Assembly (NCBI GenBank): GCA_964544155.1
Contig: CAZJAH010000062.1
Coordinates: 1-10,678 of the forward strand
Length of the DNA: 10,678 nucleotides
From: CAZJAH01 sp964544155
GTDB taxonomy: Bacteria > Bacteroidota > Ignavibacteria > Kapaibacteriales > UBA2268
Direction: 5' to 3'
The notes beneath the pieces are model-generated. The model saw only the letters and a program-made list of their open reading frames with translations, did not search any database and was not told the origin of the DNA. The position numbers were made by a program, and so were the translations under genes. Positions 1 to 6,012 of this stretch are shown here, piece by piece (within the stretch, counting starts at the first letter, position 1; each line of letters starts with the position of its first letter).

Positions 1-3
1 ATT

Positions 4-1353
4 TCAGCCGGCGATCTCGCCGAATAAAGTAGCTGATGTATGCCTTGTTATTTTACAAGTGACTACATCCCCTTCCGAATATACTAAATTTTCGTTAGGA
101 AAAATAACTACTTTATTTGTTTTGGTTCTGCCCATCCATTCGTCTTTATTACGCTTGCTGGGGCCTTCCACGAGTACTTCGTGTATTTTACCCTGCTCGG
201 CTTTGTTAAGGGTATCCGAGATTTCGTGCTGCAGGTTTATGATTTCATTCAGGCGGGTTGTTTTTATTTCATCGGGTACGTTGTCATCAAGCTTGTAGGC
301 TTTTGTGCCTTCCCTGGGAGAATATTTGAACATAAAGGCTCCGTCATACCGCACGCCGCGGAGAATATCAAGCGTTGCGCGGTGATCTTCGTCACTTTCG
401 CCGGGGTAGCCTGCTATGATATCGGTAGTCAGCGAGGCATCAGGCAGATATTCCCTGATCTTTACAATCCTCTCCAGGTAATGCTCCACAGTGTACCTGC
501 GGTTCATTGCTTTGAGTATTTTGTCTGATCCTGACTGCACCGGCAGATGTATGTGATTGCAGATGTTATCATGCTCGGCCATTACTTCGATCAGTTTATC
601 AGACATATCCTTGGGGTGTGAAGTCGTGAACCTGAATCGTATCCCGGGGGCCGCTAAGGCACATTCGGAAAGCAGCCCTGGGAAATCGAATGTTGACTCC
701 TCATCATTGTAGCTGTTCACGTTTTGCCCGAGCAGGGTTATTTCTTTTATGTATTTATTCTTTAATTCTGAAATTTCACTTAAAATGGTTTCCGCGGAGC
801 GGGAGCGCTCCCGGCCGCGCGTGTAGGGCACGACACAGTATGAGCAGAAGTTATTGCAGCCGCGCATGATAGATACCCAGGCGCTTATGCCGTCGTTTCG
901 GACGGGGATAACGTCTTCATAGGTTTCTACCGTGCTCAGCTCAACGGCTATGCCTTTTTGGCCTTCCAGTGCCCTTTCGATCAGGTAAGGCGCTTTTCTG
1001 TACTCGTCGGGGCCGATAACCAGGCTGACCATCGATTCATCGCTGACGAGCTTATCCTGCAGCCTTTCGGCCATGCAGCCGAGTATGCCGATGAGCTTTT
1101 TGCCGTCTTTTCTAATGTATTGGCGGAGATTGTTAATCCTTTTGAAAATAGTTTTTTCGGCGTTTTCCCTTACTGAGCATGTATTCAGAAAGATTATGTC
1201 TGCGTTATCGGGTGAATCAGTCATTTCGTAGCCGCCGGAATCCAGCAGTATGCCCGATACAATTTCTGTATCATTCAGATTCATCTGGCAGCCGTAAGTT
1301 TCTATATATATTTTTCTTGATAATTTATCTTCGTTTTCTCTTCTTTCGAACAT
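4..1353 (-). CDS. miaB: tRNA-2-methylthio-N6-dimethylallyladenosine synthase MiaB
   Basis: Cytoplasmic radical-SAM methylthiotransferase that adds the 2-methylthio group to N6-isopentenyl-A37 of tRNAs reading UNN codons. Three N-terminal cysteines of the UPF0004 domain (C22 in ETYGCQMN, C59 in NTCSVREN, C93 in LGCMAER) should hold one 4Fe-4S cluster. The radical-SAM triad CNNFCSYC (C166, C170, C173) should hold the other. The VVPYTRGRERSR stretch after the triad is typical of MiaB rather than RimO or MtaB. A TRAM RNA-binding domain occupies roughly residues 383-447. At 449 residues it is full length for the family. The start ATG overlaps the doxX stop as TAATG and has no clear SD, so translation is probably coupled to doxX. 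The stop is TGA, 3 bases from the window edge, so no terminator can be seen. All catalytic cysteines are present. Family assignment is firm. Confidence 0.97.
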   Translation of the reverse strand: MFERRENEDKLSRKIYIETYGCQMNLNDTEIVSGILLDSGGYEMTDSPDNADIIFLNTCSVRENAEKTIFKRINNLRQYIRKDGKKLIGILGCMAERLQDKLVSDESMVSLVIGPDEYRKAPYLIERALEGQKGIAVELSTVETYEDVIPVRNDGISAWVSIMRGCNNFCSYCVVPYTRGRERSRSAETILSEISELKNKYIKEITLLGQNVNSYNDEESTFDFPGLLSECALAAPGIRFRFTTSHPKDMSDKLIEVMAEHDNICNHIHLPVQSGSDKILKAMNRRYTVEHYLERIVKIREYLPDASLTTDIIAGYPGESDEDHRATLDILRGVRYDGAFMFKYSPREGTKAYKLDDNVPDEIKTTRLNEIINLQHEISDTLNKAEQGKIHEVLVEGPSKRNKDEWMGRTKTNKVVIFPNENLVYSEGDVVTCKITRHTSATLFGEIAG

Positions 1354-1796
1354 TATTTAGTCTTTTTCTGCTTTTTATTGAAAATTCTGTTATCCAGGCT
1401 GTATTTGCCCGGCCCGGTTATTATTAACGATAGATACACTATGCCTATTTTTACGGGGTGCGAAGCTTTCACGAAAGTATCGGAAAAACCGGTGTTGGCG
1501 TTGATCTCATAAATGGATGCCATTATCATAACTAATAGCAGTGCCAGCGCGGCCAGCTTATGAAAGAATCCCAGCGCGAGCAGTAAACCCCCAATAATTT
1601 CAATCATAGCCGCTATGATACCGAAAAATATGTGTCCGCTTGAGATACCGAAAATACTCACCGCCGATCCTGTCCATGTAAGCGCCTCCTCCCCTCCGGC
1701 AAATTTCAGAGAGCCGTGTATAACCATCATTATGCCTAATCCAATCCTTAATAGCAGCAGCCCTGTGTGCAGTCCTTTTTGTTCTGTTCCGTTCAT
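1353..1796 (-). CDS. DoxX family integral membrane protein
   Basis: Small four-helix inner-membrane protein of the DoxX family. Family members include a subunit of archaeal thiosulfate:quinone oxidoreductase, but most have no defined substrate. The pattern fits well: a first helix with RIGLGIMMVIHGSLKF (about residues 17-32), hydrophobic segments at about 54-78, 81-98 and 115-128, and the characteristic tail ASHPVKIGIVYLSLIITGPGKYSLD (split here only for reading: ASHPVKIG..., GPGKYSLD) at about 111-135. The C-terminus is a lysine-rich cytoplasmic tail. An excellent SD (AAGGAG, 1804-1809) sits 7 nt before the ATG and fixes the start. Its TAA stop overlaps the miaB ATG by one base. Pairing with miaB suggests shared transcription, not an obvious shared pathway. 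Membership of the family is clear; the reaction is unknown. Confidence 0.88.
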   Translation of the reverse strand: MNGTEQKGLHTGLLLLRIGLGIMMVIHGSLKFAGGEEALTWTGSAVSIFGISSGHIFFGIIAAMIEIIGGLLLALGFFHKLAALALLLVMIMASIYEINANTGFSDTFVKASHPVKIGIVYLSLIITGPGKYSLDNRIFNKKQKKTK

Positions 1797-1851
1797 GTAA
1801 ATACTCCTTGCAAATTATGAAAAAACATTCATAGTTTAATTAACGGATTGA

Positions 1852-1881
1852 ATTATAACATATTTATAATGAGGAATACAA
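1852..1881 (-). promoter_or_regulatory. Possible promoter for doxX-miaB
   Basis: On the minus strand TTGTAT (1876-1881) and TATAAT (1852-1857) are separated by 18 nt, about 56 nt upstream of the doxX ATG. The upstream hexamer overlaps the U-tract of the anmK terminator, so the two elements would be packed back to back. The TATAAT is a perfect sigma-70-like box but does not match the TAnnTTTG form seen at nuoA and tRNA-His, so the call is tentative. Confidence 0.3.
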
Positions 1882-1904
1882 AAAAAGCCTCTCTGTATGA
1901 GGGC
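1880..1904 (-). terminator. Probable intrinsic terminator downstream of anmK
   Basis: Minus strand reads GCCCTC, a 7-nt loop, GAGGC, then a run of seven T. The stem is five base pairs with one bulged C, so it is weaker than the other terminators in the window. It lies about 100 nt after the anmK stop and separates anmK from doxX-miaB. Confidence 0.6.
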
Positions 1905-2007
1905 GTTAGATAGCATATTATTCTTTTTTGGTTTTTTCCGGTGAATCAATGAAATAGGGGTTATATAGAGATCTATCTGTAAGTCAACTTATTTTTTGTG
2001 GCCTCTT

Positions 2008-3123
2008 CTATAACTTAGAGCTTAGCCCTAGTACTATTTCGCGGCTGGCGCCTGTCACAGACGGCAGGTTGGATGGTTCACCCAAATAGTGCATGTATGC
2101 CAGAAAAGCAAAGGCCAGGGCTTCTTTAGCGTTGCCCGGGATGCCGGCCTCATCTGAGGTCATGACTCTGAATGACTGCAGCTCTTGAGATAGTTTTTCT
2201 ATAATAAAATCATTCTTAGCGCCGCCGCCGGATACGTAGATGCAAGCAGTTTTTATTCCCGTCATTTCAATATTCTTTACTATACTATTAACGGTAAAGG
2301 CGCTTAAACTATGGATGATGTCTTCAGGAGCGGCTCCGGAGGTATGTTTTTTTATAAAAGAATACAGGTATTCTTTTGTGAATAGCTCTCTGCCGGTCGA
2401 TTTGGGCGGCTTTTGATTTATAAACGGGATATCCATTAATGCCGCGAGCAGCTCAGGTATTAGCCTGCCCCGTCCGGCGATTTCGCCGGACTTATCATAA
2501 GGAATATTAAAATATTCTCTAACCGCGGTATCTATCCAGACATTTCCGGGGCCGGTATCGAAAGCTGTGACTTTATCCTTCCCGCGGCCCGCCGGAAGAT
2601 AGGTGAGATTGGCCATTCCGCCAATATTCAGCGCTATAACGTCATCATGTTCAGACCGTAGAAAGTGATAATCGAATACAGGCACAAGAGGTGCTCCCTG
2701 GCCGCCAAGAGCTATATCCCCGCTTCGGAAATCACCGGCCACGGGCAGGCCTGACAGAGCGGATAGAGCTGAAATACTTCCGAGCTGCAATGTATGCCCC
2801 TTAGATCCCGGTTCGTGCCATACCGTTTGGCCGTGCATGCCGATCATATCCAGGCTGCTATACGGAATTCTATTTTCATTGCATGTGTATTTAATGGCAT
2901 CAAGGTATAAGCGCGAAATGCGGAAGTTCATTTCGGATATTTCCCTCGCGCCGGATTTTTGTTCGATAATCCTGAAAATATCCTGCTTATAGCTATTCTC
3001 CAAGGGCAATTCGCAATAGGCGAGCAGTTCGAAGCGGGAGCTATTGCCTTCCTTCCAAAAATCCGCTATGGCGCAGTCTATGCCGTCCAAAGATGTACCG
3101 GTCATTAATCCGCAAATACGCAT
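2008..3123 (-). CDS. anmK: Anhydro-N-acetylmuramic acid kinase AnmK
   Basis: Cytoplasmic kinase of cell-wall recycling: it cleaves the 1,6-anhydro ring of anhydro-MurNAc and phosphorylates it with ATP, giving MurNAc-6-phosphate. Family motifs appear in order: GLMTGTSLDGID (residues 5-16, phosphate loop of the ASKHA fold), GMHGQTVWHEP (about 95-105), GDFRSGDIALGGQGAPLVP (130-148, including the conserved catalytic Asp region), NIGGMANLTYLP (about 166-177), FDTGPGN (188-194), PPKSTGRE (239-246), VSGGGAKN (297-304) and the C-terminal NLPSVTGA (352-359). Length 371 is normal. The ATG start begins MRICGLMTGTS, exactly where the family begins; only a weak GGA lies upstream. No murQ etherase is next to it. 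It is flanked by the nuoAB terminator upstream and its own terminator downstream, so it is probably monocistronic. Confidence 0.96.
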   Translation of the reverse strand: MRICGLMTGTSLDGIDCAIADFWKEGNSSRFELLAYCELPLENSYKQDIFRIIEQKSGAREISEMNFRISRLYLDAIKYTCNENRIPYSSLDMIGMHGQTVWHEPGSKGHTLQLGSISALSALSGLPVAGDFRSGDIALGGQGAPLVPVFDYHFLRSEHDDVIALNIGGMANLTYLPAGRGKDKVTAFDTGPGNVWIDTAVREYFNIPYDKSGEIAGRGRLIPELLAALMDIPFINQKPPKSTGRELFTKEYLYSFIKKHTSGAAPEDIIHSLSAFTVNSIVKNIEMTGIKTACIYVSGGGAKNDFIIEKLSQELQSFRVMTSDEAGIPGNAKEALAFAFLAYMHYLGEPSNLPSVTGASREIVLGLSSKL

Positions 3124-3161
3124 GGTTTATTCCATTAATGCAAATAAATTCGTCCTAAAAT

Positions 3162-3186
3162 AAAAAAAGCCGGCAAATAAGCCGGC
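3162..3186 (-). terminator. Intrinsic terminator after nuoB
   Basis: Minus strand: GCCGGC, six-nt loop TTATTT, GCCGGC, then seven T. This is a perfect 6-bp all-GC stem with a U-tract. It starts 24 nt after the nuoB stop, ending the nuoAB transcript before anmK. Confidence 0.9.
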
Positions 3187-3209
3187 AATTTAAAATAAAT
3201 CTATTTTAT

Positions 3210-3770
3210 TTATTTGATTATCTTTACTCCCGTCAGGTCGGAATCAAACGGAACCTGATGAGGTATAGGTGATACGTCCTTACCGAAATTGAATAGTGCC
3301 GGCTTGTATTTTTTCTGAACTTTCTCCTGTATTGTCATCAGTCCTTTAATCACGCCTTCCGGCCTTGGGGGGCATCCCGCTACGTAAACGTCCACCGGCA
3401 GAAACTGGTCTATCCCCTGCACCACCGGGTAGCTTCGGAACATACCTCCGGAGCTTGCACATACGCCCATCGACATCACCCATTTGGGGTCTGGCATCTG
3501 GTCATATATCTTCCGCACTACCCATGCCATCTTGTAAGTAACCGTTCCGGCAACGATAAGGAAGTCGGACTGGCGCGGCGTCATTCTGAATACCTCCGAG
3601 CCGAACCTCGATACATCGTGTCTGGAAGCGGCAAAAGCCATCATCTCGATTCCACAGCATGAAATACCCAGAGGCATGGGCCACTGAGAGTTCTTCTGCG
3701 CCCATTTTACTATGGCCTCAACGGTAGTCGTAAGATATCCGTCTCTCTCTAATTGTTTATCTAATCCCAT
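3210..3770 (-). CDS. nuoB: NADH-quinone oxidoreductase subunit B (NuoB)
   Basis: Peripheral-arm subunit of respiratory complex I that carries the terminal 4Fe-4S cluster N2, which passes electrons to quinone. The cluster ligands are all present: the tandem cysteines C38-C39 in GISCCGIEMM, C104 in MGVCASSGGMF and C133 in AGCPPRPE. The core GTVTYKMAWVVRKIYDQMPDPKWV (split: GTVTYKMAW, YDQMPDPKWV) is typical. Length 186 is normal. The ATG lies inside the end of nuoA (10-bp overlap) and is preceded by a very strong SD, AAAGGAGG (3777-3784), 6 nt away, so the two subunits are translationally coupled. The next expected gene, nuoC or nuoCD, is absent: a terminator follows at once. The residue after GTVT is Tyr where many homologues have Asn, a mild variation. 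Function is not in doubt. Confidence 0.97.
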   Translation of the reverse strand: MGLDKQLERDGYLTTTVEAIVKWAQKNSQWPMPLGISCCGIEMMAFAASRHDVSRFGSEVFRMTPRQSDFLIVAGTVTYKMAWVVRKIYDQMPDPKWVMSMGVCASSGGMFRSYPVVQGIDQFLPVDVYVAGCPPRPEGVIKGLMTIQEKVQKKYKPALFNFGKDVSPIPHQVPFDSDLTGVKIIK

Positions 3771-4117
3771 GACAGGCCTCCTTTTTTCAACTCATAGAAA
3801 AATCCGGCAAACAGGATCAGGATGAAAATCATCATGGCTATGTAAGCCGTTAATCCTAATGTGCCTAACTGTACAGCCCAGGGATACATGAAAACCACCT
3901 CTATATCAAATACAATAAAGCTGACCGCGACCATATAAAACTTTACTGAAAAACGTTCCCTCGCGGTGCCCCAGGGCTGCATTCCGCTTTCGTATGTACT
4001 TTGCTTTTCTGCTGTTAGCCTGCGCGCGCCGAGCCATTCCGATAAAATCAGGAATATAAAAGCCACGGCAAATCCCAGGCATAGCATTATTACTAATGGA
4101 ACGTATGTTTCTATCAT
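3761..4117 (-). CDS. nuoA: NADH-quinone oxidoreductase subunit A (NuoA)
   Basis: Three-helix membrane subunit of complex I near the quinone channel. It shows the family core: a first helix (about residues 5-26), the loop with YESGMQPWGTARERFSVKFY (about 44-63), the second helix VAVSFIVFDIEVVFMYPWAV (66-85) containing the conserved acidic FDIE, and a third helix (about 91-108). The chosen ATG at 4117 gives 118 residues beginning MIETYVPLVIML, the usual NuoA start, with AAGG (4127-4130) 9 nt upstream. The reading frame is open to a TTG at 4144, which would add nine residues (RINIRLNT-type, basic) and has no SD, so it is less likely. The gene ends TAG inside the nuoB start. A Bacteroidota-type promoter lies 52-83 nt upstream of the ATG. 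The usual Cys of the loop is Ser here. Confidence 0.95.
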   Translation of the reverse strand: MIETYVPLVIMLCLGFAVAFIFLILSEWLGARRLTAEKQSTYESGMQPWGTARERFSVKFYMVAVSFIVFDIEVVFMYPWAVQLGTLGLTAYIAMMIFILILFAGFFYELKKGGLSWD

Positions 4118-4142
4118 TGTATTAAGCCTTATGTTTATTCGC

Positions 4143-4225
4143 AATTATCGCTAAATATTCATGAATTGCAAAGTTATCATATTTTCATAATAAAAACAAC
4201 GTTTCGATTAATATGAGCGATAATT
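4143..4225. repeat. 10-bp inverted repeat bracketing the nuoA promoter
   Basis: AATTATCGCT at 4143-4152 is the exact reverse complement of AGCGATAATT at 4216-4225. Centre-to-centre distance is 73 bp, about seven helical turns. One arm falls upstream of the -33 element, the other just after the predicted transcription start. This is the geometry expected of paired operator sites, but no regulator is known here, and chance is possible in such AT-rich DNA. Confidence 0.5.
4169..4200 (-). promoter_or_regulatory. Bacteroidota-type promoter of nuoAB
   Basis: On the minus strand GTTG (4197-4200) is followed after 20 nt by TAACTTTG (4169-4176), a full match to the Bacteroidota -7 consensus TAnnTTTG. 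The predicted transcript start near 4162 leaves a leader of about 45 nt to the nuoA ATG. The promoter is bracketed by an exact 10-bp inverted repeat (4143-4152 and 4216-4225). Confidence 0.7.
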
Positions 4226-4252
4226 CCATTAGATAAAACGAAATTAGGCCGA

Positions 4253-4281
4253 TTAAATTGGACTTATTTAGTCCTATTTAA
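4253..4281. repeat. Imperfect hairpin between the hydroxylase gene and nuoA
   Basis: TTAAAT, one mismatch, GGACT, loop TATTT, AGTCC, one mismatch, ATTTAA: an 11-bp interrupted stem. It starts 9 nt after the stop of the upstream hydroxylase gene. On the minus strand no U-tract follows it, so it is not a canonical terminator. It may mark the 3' end of that transcript or be a protein-binding site. The structure is visible; its role is inference. Confidence 0.45.
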
Positions 4282-4289
4282 AAAAATAA

Positions 4290-5072
4290 TTACCAATCCA
4301 ATTTTCTGAAAGCGTAAATGTGCTGATTTATATAGTCTTTAGGGTATTTCTCGTCATGCAGGCCGTAGGATTCGCATTTTTCTTCTTCGCTTTCTGGAAG
4401 AAGCGCGGTACCGAACAGCCAGTCCCAAACCGCGAGCTTTGTGCCGAAATTATGAGTGCCTTTGTCATAATCCAGCCTATGGTGCCAGCGATGCATGTGA
4501 GGGCCGTTAATCAAATGAGTTATAAGGAATTTGTTTTTATACGGAACTTTAATATTAGAATGGATGTACATACCCCACACGGCGCTGATTATTCCCTTAT
4601 ATAAGGCTACTTCGGGAGCTGCTCCGAGAAGGATGATCGGCGCGAATTCTATTGTCTGGTTGATCATAATTTCCAGGGAATGCGACCTGGCGCCTGAAAG
4701 CCAGTCAACATCTTTGGTGGAATGATGCGCCTCATGTATGCGCCATAGAGATTTGTATTTATGCTGGAAACGGTGCATCCAGTATATATAAAAGTCGTGT
4801 GTAACCACGAAGAAAACCACTTGAAGCCATACAGGCCAAGCACTTAAAATCTGAAGCCGTGAAATGCCTGATACGTTATCCACCCATTCCAACAGCCAGA
4901 ATATAATCAGGCCAAGGAGGTAGCTCTGTACAATAGAATATAGTATAAGGTCGTTCCAAAAGCCTTCACGGAAAATTTTCTGCCCTTTGTTGTAGGGATA
5001 AAGCCTCTCAAGTAAAATCATAAGCGCGGCTGCAAATACTATAGCTATCGTGGTTATTACTTCAAGGCTCAT
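4290..5072 (-). CDS. Sterol desaturase / fatty acid hydroxylase family membrane protein
   Basis: Integral membrane di-iron enzyme of the fatty acid hydroxylase (ERG3/CarS/AGMO-like) superfamily. The histidine clusters are complete: H92-x7-H100-x3-H104 in THDFYIYWMHRFQH, H113-x2-H116-H117 in HEAHHS, H131 in the RSH context, and H192, H194, H197, H198 in PHMHRWHH, with a further H207 in the DKGTHNFG motif. Hydrophobic segments lie at about residues 4-21, 43-62, 78-91 and 141-170. Length 260 is normal for bacterial members. These enzymes insert oxygen into C-H bonds of lipids or sterols; the substrate cannot be read from sequence. It lies 15 nt downstream of the LysE-family gene on the same strand, so the two are probably cotranscribed. 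The ATG has no SD. The family is certain, the substrate unknown. Confidence 0.9.
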   Translation of the reverse strand: MSLEVITTIAIVFAAALMILLERLYPYNKGQKIFREGFWNDLILYSIVQSYLLGLIIFWLLEWVDNVSGISRLQILSAWPVWLQVVFFVVTHDFYIYWMHRFQHKYKSLWRIHEAHHSTKDVDWLSGARSHSLEIMINQTIEFAPIILLGAAPEVALYKGIISAVWGMYIHSNIKVPYKNKFLITHLINGPHMHRWHHRLDYDKGTHNFGTKLAVWDWLFGTALLPESEEEKCESYGLHDEKYPKDYINQHIYAFRKLDW

Positions 5073-5087
5073 ATTATTCTATTTTGT

Positions 5088-5813
5088 TTAAAAAGCAAAT
5101 GCCAGTCTGAGTACTTCGGGCCATTTGGTAAAGGCCAGCATTCTGTAACCGAGTAAAGTACCGAAACCCAGGAAGGTAAATCCAGTGAACTGATGTACGC
5201 GCAAAAGCATGCGGCTCGACATTTTTGCTTTGTATTTAGCAACTATGCTGATAAGTAAGTACAGCCAAAGGAAATTGCCCAATCCGAACCCAACTGAAAA
5301 TAGTGCGTTATTGACAGCAATATTAGTAAAAATATGAATTTGGTGTACCTGTAGAGAAACGTAGGCAAGAGAGGGCATGAAAGTCGGGTTGGCAATATTT
5401 GTGAGCGCAATTGCTATACCAAGCAGAAAGGGGCCTTTCGTTTTTGATCGTTCAATAAGTTTTGAACCTTTAACAATGCCCTTTTCGTCAATTAGGAGTT
5501 TAGGGCTGCTTTTCGATTTTTTCAGGTTCAATATTCCTATAGCTACAAATGCCGCTATAACAGTAAGCTGGAAGATCACCATAAATATGGGATATCCACT
5601 CGCGAATGACTCAATGGTATCAACAGCCGCGGAGGTAGCAAAAATTGCAATAAGACAATAAACCACATCCAGTAAGCCGGTACCCAGCGCGAGCTTTATT
5701 CCATGCTTTTTGCCGTCGTATATTCCCATCTTTATAGCAGTCACACCTACAGGGCCGGGCGGCATTGCCAGTACCAGGCCTAATAATGTACCCGCCAGTA
5801 AAGCTATCAGCAA
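5088..5813 (-). CDS. LysE family translocator
   Basis: Six-helix inner-membrane protein of the LysE/RhtB exporter family, whose characterised members export basic or neutral amino acids. The N-terminal helix ends in the signature MPPGPVGVTAIKMG (residues 17-30), followed by GTGLLDVVYCLIAIFA (44-59) and the conserved ALTNIANPTFMPSLAY region (136-151). Other hydrophobic segments lie at about 75-96, 161-190 and 208-226, with a charged loop at about 98-127. At 241 residues it is slightly longer than the usual 200-210. The start is uncertain: the frame is open upstream only to a TAA about 30 nt away and contains no ATG or GTG. TTG at 5813 is the best choice, but it has no SD; the first ATG (residue 17) would delete helix 1. 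It heads a probable two-gene unit with the membrane hydroxylase. The substrate is unknown. Confidence 0.82.
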   Translation of the reverse strand: MLIALLAGTLLGLVLAMPPGPVGVTAIKMGIYDGKKHGIKLALGTGLLDVVYCLIAIFATSAAVDTIESFASGYPIFMVIFQLTVIAAFVAIGILNLKKSKSSPKLLIDEKGIVKGSKLIERSKTKGPFLLGIAIALTNIANPTFMPSLAYVSLQVHQIHIFTNIAVNNALFSVGFGLGNFLWLYLLISIVAKYKAKMSSRMLLRVHQFTGFTFLGFGTLLGYRMLAFTKWPEVLRLAFAF

Positions 5814-5847
5814 ATCAACACCGTTGATTGGTTCACATAATTAAAAT

Positions 5848-5872
5848 ATGTTAATACTACGGTAATTAACAT
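5848..5872. repeat. Inverted repeat in the leader of the LysE-family gene
   Basis: ATGTTAAT (5848-5855) and ATTAACAT (5865-5872) are exact reverse complements with a 9-nt spacer, about 35 nt upstream of the proposed start. The size and position suit a dimeric transcription factor site. A second, smaller pair (CAATC 5875-5879, GATTG 5890-5894) lies next to it. No regulator gene is adjacent, so this is only a candidate. Confidence 0.4.
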
Positions 5873-5952
5873 TACAATCTAATAATATTGATTGAATCCG
5901 CCAAGCGAATTAAGGTTTTTAACTGAAAATTAATTTTTGAAGAAGATAATCG

Positions 5953-5982
5953 AAAAAAAAGCCGCCCCCATATGGGGGCGGC
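5953..5982 (-). terminator. Strong intrinsic terminator of the Omp28-like gene
   Basis: A perfect GC-rich palindrome at 5961-5982 (GCCGCCCC arm, CATATG centre, GGGGCGGC arm) is followed on the minus strand by eight T. It begins 30 nt after the stop of the Omp28-like gene. The stem can extend by two A-T pairs into the T-run. On the plus strand no T-run follows, so it acts in one direction only. Confidence 0.93.
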
Positions 5983-6012
5983 TTATAATCTATCACAAAG
6001 ATAAATATTTAC

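Noticed and set aside
181..528. Plus-strand open frames opposite miaB (also near 59-298 and 958-1176)
   Set aside because: They are antisense to a fully conserved MiaB, have no SD and no recognisable family; shadow frames.
1827..1930. Small minus-strand frame beginning ATGCTATCTAAC between anmK and doxX
   Set aside because: It runs straight through the anmK terminator hairpin and U-tract, has no SD, and reads as low-complexity sequence.
3502..3705. 67-codon minus-strand frame inside nuoB
   Set aside because: It overlaps nuoB in another frame, through cluster-ligand coding sequence; the composition is that of a shifted NuoB.
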